Below, in pieces: positions 57,999-64,000 of a DNA stretch of 64,000 bases; positions within the stretch are counted from its first letter, which is position 1, and the number at the start of each line of letters is the position of its first letter. The stretch lies in NCBI RefSeq assembly GCF_020524545.1, contig NZ_JAIVLG010000003.1, forward strand, positions 62,001 to 126,000, given 5' to 3'. The DNA is from Microbacterium paraoxydans. Its GTDB lineage: Bacteria > Actinomycetota > Actinomycetes > Actinomycetales > Microbacteriaceae. The translations under genes and the position numbers were made by a program. The notes below the pieces were generated by a model. It was not told the DNA's origin. It did no database searches and was given only the letters and a program-made list of their open reading frames with translations.

Positions 57999-59674
57999 TG
58001 ACCTGCTTTCTCCGGAGGTGCGGGCTCCGCCGACGAGGGGGCCAGTCGGGTGATCGCTGCACGGTTGGTCGCGAAGACCTCTTCCGTGTCGAGCAACCCG
58101 AGGCTGGTGAGACGGTGCAGGGTCTTCGGACGGACCCTGCTGTACGCGAGCGAGATGGATTGCGACGCGAGCCATTCCCTGAGCGCGAGGAACGACTCCG
58201 CTCCCGTGACGTCCACGTCGGTGACGGCTTCCATGTCCACGACGAGGTGGCGGACCGTCTCCGTTCCGGCCGACCGGATCGCCTCCTTCACCGCTGTGGA
58301 GAACACCGCGCCGTTCGCGAAGAACAGGGGCGCAGCGAGACGGATCACGATCACGCCCGGGGCGGTGACGTTGCCCGCGGGGGCATCTTCGAGGAGGGAC
58401 TCGCCCGGGTCGCCGCTGGACTCCAGGACGTCGATCGCGGGATGCGAGGCCCGCTTCGCGAGGTTGACGAGCGCCAGCACGAAGGCGACGAGGATGCCGG
58501 CGATCGAACCGACGAAGAGCGTCGTGAGGAAGCAGGTCGCCGCGATCAGGAACTCGAACCGGTCCTTGCGCCACAGGTCGATGAAGTCGCGGATGCCGAG
58601 AAGCGGGATGATGGCCACGCCGACGATCGCTCCGATGGCGGGAGAGGGGATGTCGGCCAGCAGTGCCGTGCCGAACAGGAGGAGCAGCAGGGTTCCGGCG
58701 GCGAGGATCAGCGCGGGGAACTGCGTGCGGGACCCGGCCTGATCCATCGCCGCGGTGCGGGACGTCGAAGAGCCGACGGCGAAGCTGCCCTGAGCCCCTG
58801 CGGCGATGTTGGAGATGCCGAACGCGAAGAGGTCCCTGTTCGCGCGGAACGGATAGCCGTGTTTCTCGGAATAGGAGCGCGAGACGAGCAGACCCTCCGC
58901 CGTCGTCACCAGCGTGAGCGCGATCGCGGACGGCACCAGCGCGAGCCACAGCGACCAGTCGATCATCGGCCACGTGAGTACCGGCGGGCCCGCTGGGACT
59001 TCGCCGAGCACATCCACGCCTCGCTCGTCGAGTCCGGCCAGCACCACCACGAGCGTCGTCACGACAAGCACGATCAGCGCCCAGGGGACCGCTCGGAGGA
59101 AGCGGCGGCCCAGCAGCAGGACGCTCACCGAGCAGACCGAGATCAGGACGGCCCAGCCGTTGAGGGTCGTGAAGCCTCCGACGAGATCGGCGATCTTGCC
59201 GGTGAACTCCTTGCCGGAGTCGATCTTGACGCCGAGCATCTTCGCCACCTGGCTCACCATGATGTCGAGCGCGAGGCCGCCGACGAAACCGACCAGGATC
59301 GGTTTCGAGAGGAAGTTCGCCAGGAAGCCGAGCTTGAACACGGCCAGCAGCAGGAACATCCCGCCGCAGATGATCGCCTGCGCGAGTGCCAGCGTGGCGT
59401 AATCGGCGCTGCCGGCGGCGGCGAGACCACCGATCGACGAGGCGACGAGCGCGGCGGCCGCGGCATCCGGAGACGCGACGAGCTGCCGTGAGGAGACGAC
59501 CAGGGCATACACGATCGTCGGCACCACGAGGGCGTAGAGTCCCGCAGTCGGCGGGAGACCGGCGATCTGCGCGTATCCGATGTTCAGGGGGATGGCGATC
59601 GCGAGCAGCGTGACACCCGCGGTCAGCTCGGTCATGACGTTCCGCCCGGTGAGCCCCGCGAGTGGCCGTTGCAC
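57995..59674 (-). CDS. SulP family transporter with STAS domain
   Basis: This 559-residue transporter has the SulP membrane domain (about 10-410; 'ELTAGVTLLAIAIPLNIGYA', 'QIAGLPPTAGLYALVVPTIV', 'GSSTSRTAAMDQAGSRTQFP'). A cytoplasmic STAS domain spans about 435-540, with 'TVRHLVVDMEAVTDVDVTGA'. The sequence is clearly different from the SulP protein encoded 2 kb away. Sulfate or bicarbonate are likely cargo. It is coupled to the GAP-type gene. Confidence 0.9.
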   Translation of the reverse strand: MQRPLAGLTGRNVMTELTAGVTLLAIAIPLNIGYAQIAGLPPTAGLYALVVPTIVYALVVSSRQLVASPDAAAAALVASSIGGLAAAGSADYATLALAQAIICGGMFLLLAVFKLGFLANFLSKPILVGFVGGLALDIMVSQVAKMLGVKIDSGKEFTGKIADLVGGFTTLNGWAVLISVCSVSVLLLGRRFLRAVPWALIVLVVTTLVVVLAGLDERGVDVLGEVPAGPPVLTWPMIDWSLWLALVPSAIALTLVTTAEGLLVSRSYSEKHGYPFRANRDLFAFGISNIAAGAQGSFAVGSSTSRTAAMDQAGSRTQFPALILAAGTLLLLLFGTALLADIPSPAIGAIVGVAIIPLLGIRDFIDLWRKDRFEFLIAATCFLTTLFVGSIAGILVAFVLALVNLAKRASHPAIDVLESSGDPGESLLEDAPAGNVTAPGVIVIRLAAPLFFANGAVFSTAVKEAIRSAGTETVRHLVVDMEAVTDVDVTGAESFLALREWLASQSISLAYSRVRPKTLHRLTSLGLLDTEEVFATNRAAITRLAPSSAEPAPPEKAGQ

Positions 59675-59808
59675 GTCGCCTCCCTCAGTCGCACCCGCTC
59701 GGGCGCGTTCGCGTCCACCATCCCACTAGGTGGCGACGACGGCCACAACCCGCGCCTAACCTCCCCCGGGTGATGCCAGGGGGATGGGGGCAACGCTGTC
59801 GCGGTGGC

Positions 59809-60951
59809 TCAGGCGCTCCGCCGAGCCCGTCGCCGCCGACGGCCACGGGGCGGGGGATCCGGTTCGGGGTCGGGAACCGCGGGTACGGCCGTGCGGTCCC
59901 CCGAGAGCCACCGCAGCCAGGTGGTCTCCGGGTCGCCCTCGAGGACGAGCGCGCGTGCCGACAGGGTGAGCGGGATGGAGAGGATCGCGCCGAGGGGCCC
60001 GATGATGAAGGTCCAGAAGATCACCGAGAAGAAGCTCAGCGTGAGGCTGAGGTCGACCGCGTCGCTGACGAACTTCGGCTGCACGAGGACCTGAAGGACG
60101 ACGTTCACGATGCAGTACACCGCGACGACGCCGAGGAGGAGCGGCCAGCCGCCGACCGCATACGCGAGGATCGCCGGCGGTACCAGTCCGAGCACGAACC
60201 CGATGTTCGGGATGAAGTTCGTCACGAATGCCAGGATCGCCCAGACGACGGGGGCAGGAACGCCCATCCACCACAAGGCCAGGCCGTCGATGATCGCGAC
60301 GATGGCACCGAAGGTGGCGTTGACGATGTAGTAGCGGCGGATCCCGGAGCCGAGGCGGGTGATGCGCGCGATCACCGCACCCTTCGAGGCGCCGAAGAGT
60401 GCGGGGGCCGACCGGTAGCGCGCCGCGTCGGCCGCCATGAAGATGATGTAGGCGCAGACGAAGAACAGCGCGGTCGCGACGCTGAGCACCGTGCCGCCGA
60501 CACTGCGCACGATGCCCAGCAACGTGGTGGGATCCAACACGGAGGCTGCTGCATCCGAGGCCTGCCCATCCAGGCCAAGGGCTTGCAGCCAGGCGATGAA
60601 CTCGTCAGCGGTGTTCGCCAGACCTCCCTCCGAGACGAGTTCGCCGGCGAGCCGTGCGAACTGCGTGCCGGCGAGCCACAGCAGGGCGCCCATCACCAGG
60701 AGGATCAGGTAGGCGACGGCGATGACGGCGGTCGTGCTCGCCCACCGCGGCCATCCGCGACGGTCGAGGGGACGACGGAGCGGTTCGCAGATGATCACGA
60801 TCACGATCGCGAGCGCGAGCGGTCCGAAGAGATCACGCACGAAGTACACACCGGCCAGCGTGACCACACTCGCCGCGAGCACCAGGAGCACTCGAAGACT
60901 GGGCGAGAGCATCCGATCGGAGGAGCCTCCGGGGGTCGATGAGGTGGTCAC
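59809..60951 (-). CDS. AI-2E family (TqsA-like) transporter
   Basis: This 380-residue polytopic protein of the AI-2E/PF01594 family has eight helices. It has the typical hydrophobic core and 'FVTNFIPNIGFVLGLVPPAI', then 'KFVSDAVDLSLTLSFFSVIF' and 'GPLGAILSIPLTLSARALVL'. The C-terminus ends in a basic tail 'PRGRRRRRARRSA'. Substrates vary, and an autoinducer role is not implied here. I used the GTG at 60951; an ATG at 60912 with GGAGG upstream is an equally good start. Confidence 0.85.
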   Translation of the reverse strand: MTTSSTPGGSSDRMLSPSLRVLLVLAASVVTLAGVYFVRDLFGPLALAIVIVIICEPLRRPLDRRGWPRWASTTAVIAVAYLILLVMGALLWLAGTQFARLAGELVSEGGLANTADEFIAWLQALGLDGQASDAAASVLDPTTLLGIVRSVGGTVLSVATALFFVCAYIIFMAADAARYRSAPALFGASKGAVIARITRLGSGIRRYYIVNATFGAIVAIIDGLALWWMGVPAPVVWAILAFVTNFIPNIGFVLGLVPPAILAYAVGGWPLLLGVVAVYCIVNVVLQVLVQPKFVSDAVDLSLTLSFFSVIFWTFIIGPLGAILSIPLTLSARALVLEGDPETTWLRWLSGDRTAVPAVPDPEPDPPPRGRRRRRARRSA

Positions 60952-61024
60952 GCGGCCAGCGTAGCCGCCGCTCGCGAGGGATCGCGCTCGCCTCGCGGAT
61001 GGTGCCGCGGACGGGCGCCGGCGC

Positions 61025-61906
61025 TCAGTACGGCTCCGGAGGGACGAGGGGCGGTGTGCTCTGCTCCGGCGCGACCACCGTACGAAGCCCGGCAGCTTCC
61101 AACGCCTCGGCGACCACGCGCACGGTGTCGGAGACGACCGCGGAGCCATGCAGCGGGTGATGCCAGACCTGGAGTTTCAGCATCCACCGCGTCGGTGACA
61201 CGGAGGTGATGCGCACACGCGGACGCTCGCGCGTGTGCACTCCGTCGACGGTGGTCGCCGCGTCGGTGAGGATCCCGATCACCTCGTCCAGGTCGAGACC
61301 GTCGGATCGAGCGATCCTGACGTCCAGTGCGCTTCGCCGCGACCCGTGCCGAGAGTTGTTCACGAGCACGCCGGTGAGCAGTGCGGCGTTCGGCACGTGC
61401 ACGGTGCGGCCGTCCACCGTGGTGAGGATCACCGCGCGCCCGTTCAGCTCCTGCACCGTACCCCGGATCTCCCCGTCGGGGCCGTCGATCGTGATCTCCT
61501 CGCCGATCTTGACCGACTGGCGTGACTGGATCAGGACGCCGGCCGCGAAGTTGTCCGCGACACCACGCAGCACCAGGACGAGGACGACGACCGCGATGGC
61601 CGTCATCGCCAACAGCGGCTGCACGTTCGCGCCGAGGAAAGCCAAGCCGACCCCGATGCCGACCAGGAGCAGGGCATACTGCGCGAACCGCGCGGCCAGT
61701 TGCGCCACGGAGTCCGAGATGCCCGGCGTCCGGCTCGTGAGCGTGAGGACGCCCTTGCGCGCGAACCGGGACAGGAGCCATCCGACGAGTACGGACAGCA
61801 CCGCCAGCGCGATCTGGAGGGCGGAGAGGCCGTCGGGGAACAGGTCGTCCAGCGTCACGATCGTGGCACGTTCGGGCTCGTCCGGGTCGTCCGCCTCATA
61901 CGACAA
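61025..61906 (-). CDS. Small-conductance mechanosensitive channel (MscS family)
   Basis: This 293-residue protein has three membrane helices (about 28-46, 70-88 and 95-115). The pore-lining helix is followed by the MscS beta-domain: 'IAVVVLVLVLRGVADNFAAG' and 'LIQSRQSVKIGEEITIDGPD', with 'GTVQELNGRAVILTTVDGRT' and 'VHVPNAALLTGVLVN'. It guards against hypo-osmotic shock. The start is a TTG at 61906 without a clear ribosome site, so the exact N-terminus is uncertain. It is followed by the AI-2E gene after 73 bases. Confidence 0.88.
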   Translation of the reverse strand: MSYEADDPDEPERATIVTLDDLFPDGLSALQIALAVLSVLVGWLLSRFARKGVLTLTSRTPGISDSVAQLAARFAQYALLLVGIGVGLAFLGANVQPLLAMTAIAVVVLVLVLRGVADNFAAGVLIQSRQSVKIGEEITIDGPDGEIRGTVQELNGRAVILTTVDGRTVHVPNAALLTGVLVNNSRHGSRRSALDVRIARSDGLDLDEVIGILTDAATTVDGVHTRERPRVRITSVSPTRWMLKLQVWHHPLHGSAVVSDTVRVVAEALEAAGLRTVVAPEQSTPPLVPPEPY

Positions 61907-62048
61907 GGATGCATCGACGCGGTCATCGCGCGTGCGTCGCGGTCACCCCGCGCGGGTGAGTCCGGCGTGTCGGCTCCGTTGCGCGCGCTCACCCGTGACG
62001 GATGAATCGAGAGTGCGGGGGCGCGGGACGGAGCAGGACACTTGGCAC

Positions 62049-63128
62049 ATGTCCACGACTCCGCCCATGCCGGACCTGCTGACGGCCGCCCGCTCGCACG
62101 GAGCGACGAGGGAGCGCGCGCGGGAGGCCATCGGGCTCCAGATCTCGATCTTCGCCTTCATCCTCGCGGCGCTCGTGGCCCTTCCCGTCTTCGGGCTGCG
62201 CGCGGCCCCGATCTCCGGCCCCGACTCGCTCGGCCAGTTCGTCGCACTGATGTCTGCGGTCACAGCGATCGTCGTCTTCGTGCTGGGGCGGATCATCGCC
62301 GCCGATCCCGCCCGGGGGAAGCGTCTCGGCGTGCTCGACATCATCGACATCGCGGCGTTCGCGTTCGCCCACGCCATGATCGCGCTGCTCGGGTGGACGC
62401 TGGCGGCGACGATCATGGAGCAGGGACTCCTCGGAGCCGTGGTGTATCCGATACCCGTGCTGATGCTGGCGGGAGCCGCCGCGGCGCTCACCGCATACAT
62501 GACCTACTACTCCGCGACCCACCTCGATCTGCAGCTGCTGGCGACGGTGCTCGCGGTCTTCCTCGTGCTCGGAGTGCTCGCGAGCATGCTCACGGCGAGT
62601 GACCCGCAGTGGTGGAAGGAGAACCTGAGCGCTCTCGGCATGACCGACGACCTCTCGGCGCGCGCCTTCAATCTGACTTTGATCGTCGCGGGCGTCCTCG
62701 TGACGACACTGGCCCGCTACGCGACGAGGGGCATCCCGACCACCCATCCACGCGGGGTCGCCTCGGTGCGGACGTGTCTGGTCATCGTGGGCGTCTTCCT
62801 CGGTCTCGTCGGAGTGTTCCCGGTCGATCAGCACTTCGCGCTGCACACGGGCGTGGCCTCGGGCATGGTCGTCGCGTACGCCGTGCTCGTGGTGGCCGTG
62901 CGCCGATGGATTCCCGGTGTGTCCCGCACTTTCGTGCTCCTGGGCTACGTGTTCCTCCTGCTGATCCTGCTGCTCTCGTCCTTCTTCGCCGTCGGCTACT
63001 ACACGTTGACCGCGGTCGAGCTGGTGGCGGGGACGGTCGTCTTCACCTGGATCATCCTCTTCATCCGCACCGCCGATGCGCTCAAGCGCGACGTGGGTCA
63101 GACCACGGAGGCCGGGGTGAACACGTGA
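62049..63128 (+). CDS. Multi-pass membrane protein, unknown function
   Basis: This 359-residue protein has about ten transmembrane helices, starting at the ATG at 62049; the longer frame upstream is antisense to the channel gene. Segments such as 'VFPVDQHFALHTGVASGMVV' recall DUF998-type proteins, but the length is greater than usual. A cytoplasmic N-terminus (1-27) is polar and the C-terminus ends in a short charged tail. No catalytic or binding motif is apparent. Confidence 0.6.
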   Translation: MSTTPPMPDLLTAARSHGATRERAREAIGLQISIFAFILAALVALPVFGLRAAPISGPDSLGQFVALMSAVTAIVVFVLGRIIAADPARGKRLGVLDIIDIAAFAFAHAMIALLGWTLAATIMEQGLLGAVVYPIPVLMLAGAAAALTAYMTYYSATHLDLQLLATVLAVFLVLGVLASMLTASDPQWWKENLSALGMTDDLSARAFNLTLIVAGVLVTTLARYATRGIPTTHPRGVASVRTCLVIVGVFLGLVGVFPVDQHFALHTGVASGMVVAYAVLVVAVRRWIPGVSRTFVLLGYVFLLLILLLSSFFAVGYYTLTAVELVAGTVVFTWIILFIRTADALKRDVGQTTEAGVNT

Positions 63129-63175
63129 AGGAAATGCCCTTGAAGGAATGACTGCCGCGCCATTACGTTGGTGCC

Positions 63176-64000
63176 ATGTCGCCCCCCGTACGATCGACGA
63201 CGCCGGGACCGACGGTGCGCTTCCGACCGCCGGCACCGCAACCAGGCGCCATCCGCCGCGATCGCGTGAGCGAAGCGCTCGGGGCGGCCGCGGCGACGAA
63301 CCCGCTCGTGGTGGTCAGTGCCCCCAGCGGATTCGGCAAGACCACTGCCGTCGCCGACTGGGCTTCCGGGCTCGAGCAGGTCGCCTGGCTGGGCCTCAGC
63401 TCGTTCGACTGCGACCCCTCGCGGCTGACGCAGGGAGTCGTGCACGCTCTGCTGGTCGGAGCCGAGAGAGCAGGGTGCTCGCTGGCCCTCGCGCGGGATC
63501 TGGATGACCCGAGCCATGCGTACCAGGAGATCTGCGCCGCCCTGGAGGAAGTCGACGACCGCGTGCATCTGATCATCGACGATGCCCAACGTGCGGGGGA
63601 GGACTGGCGTCGGGGCCTCCTCGGCATGCTCGCTGAGCAGGCTCCGGACAACCTGCGGATCGTCCTCGTCGGGACGACGCTGCTCGAGGTCACGCTCTCC
63701 CGGCATCGGATCACGCACCCGGGCGCCTTCGTGGGCGCGGAGACCCTCAGCTTCACGGCGCCGGAGGTGGAGCGTTTGCACGCGTCGGCGGCGAACGGTC
63801 TCGCTGCCGAGACGATCTTCGAGGAGACCAGGGGATGGCCGATAGCCGTCCGCCTGATGATGATCGGTGGGGCTCGACCGGATCCCGCGGCTCAGAGCGC
63901 TTCCGGCTTCCTCGGCGCCTACGTGCGCGAGCATGTTCTCGGCGCGTTGCCACCGGGCGTGGCCGACTTCGTGCTCGACGCCAGTGTGTGCGGTGAGCTG
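63176..64000 (+). CDS. LuxR/MalT-type large ATPase regulator (N-terminal part, cut by window end)
   Basis: The first 275 residues are visible and the frame is open at the window edge. 'FRPPAPQPGAIRRDRVSEAL' is followed by Walker A 'SAPSGFGKTT' (about 48-57), Walker B 'HLIIDDAQ' (about 131-138) and a STAND-like region with 'LSFTAPEVERLHASAANGLA' and 'FEETRGWPIAVRLMMIGG'. This matches the N-terminus of MalT/LAL-type transcription activators (about 800-900 residues with TPR and a C-terminal LuxR helix-turn-helix). The DNA-binding part lies outside the window. Confidence 0.8.
   Translation, partial: MSPPVRSTTPGPTVRFRPPAPQPGAIRRDRVSEALGAAAATNPLVVVSAPSGFGKTTAVADWASGLEQVAWLGLSSFDCDPSRLTQGVVHALLVGAERAGCSLALARDLDDPSHAYQEICAALEEVDDRVHLIIDDAQRAGEDWRRGLLGMLAEQAPDNLRIVLVGTTLLEVTLSRHRITHPGAFVGAETLSFTAPEVERLHASAANGLAAETIFEETRGWPIAVRLMMIGGARPDPAAQSASGFLGAYVREHVLGALPPGVADFVLDASVCGEL

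Noticed and set aside
1..64000. CRISPR array, tRNA or rRNA genes, and insertion sequences.
   Set aside because: No regularly spaced repeats, cloverleaf-like sequences, rRNA signatures, or transposase reading frames with terminal inverted repeats were recognised.

Overview
The window is high-GC DNA that reads as an ordinary actinobacterial chromosome, most likely from Microbacteriaceae and probably Microbacterium. The lineage markers are a WhiB1 regulator, a PdtaS-type histidine kinase, a SigR/RsrA-like sigma and anti-sigma pair, a fused E1/E2-type 2-oxoglutarate dehydrogenase (Kgd), a GuaB1-family protein, an Eis-type acetyltransferase, and DUF3097 and Rv3235 family proteins. GTG starts and 4-base start/stop overlaps are frequent. 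No rRNA, tRNA, CRISPR array or recognisable integrase or transposase was seen.

Layout. 1-4.7 kb: SAF-domain (Flp-pilus CpaB-like) protein, small DNA-binding protein, Rv3235-like protein, PdtaS kinase and WhiB1. 4.7-9.9 kb: peroxiredoxin, RsgA, AroA, and the sigR/rsrA redox-stress pair, preceded by a sequence that fits the SigR promoter consensus exactly. 10-21 kb: Kgd, GuaB1, two tandem CNNM/CorC-type proteins, an Old Yellow Enzyme, NAD(P)HX dehydratase and a GT87-like membrane protein.

21.17-30.69 kb: a genomic island of about 9.5 kb with visibly lower GC and different codon use. It splits a thiamine-binding (MTH1187/PF01910-type) gene in two. The 5' part lies at 21036-21182 and the 3' part at 30687-30893, and both break points carry the octamer ATGTTCAC. 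Just inside its left end the island carries a complete, diverged copy of the same gene. The cargo is a 1221-residue YobI/KAP-type membrane P-loop NTPase, a protein of unknown function, a PIN nuclease translationally coupled to an ImmA/IrrE-like protein that lacks HExxH, two further proteins (one ribbon-helix-helix), and a Cro/C1-type regulator behind tandem and inverted repeats. A roughly 30-codon DprA-like scrap remains in a decayed stretch. This is the least ordinary part of the window and looks like a defence or stability island, although its function is inferred only.

30.9-46 kb: MFS exporter, NUDIX hydrolase, metX and metY, SDR, ung and an acetyltransferase. Then come a complete five-gene oligopeptide-type ABC operon, a hydrolase, an AhpD-like protein, a tyrosine phosphatase, and a SIP-like protein behind a DtxR/IdeR-like box. 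46-64 kb: an arginase-fold protein, PspA with a TPM-domain protein (envelope stress), DUF3097, TrmB, and a DinB2-like Y-family polymerase whose steric-gate position is isoleucine. These are followed by an OhrR/MarR-quinone reductase operon, two SulP transporters, an AI-2E-type exporter, an MscS channel, and the start of a large LuxR/MalT-type ATPase regulator cut by the window end.
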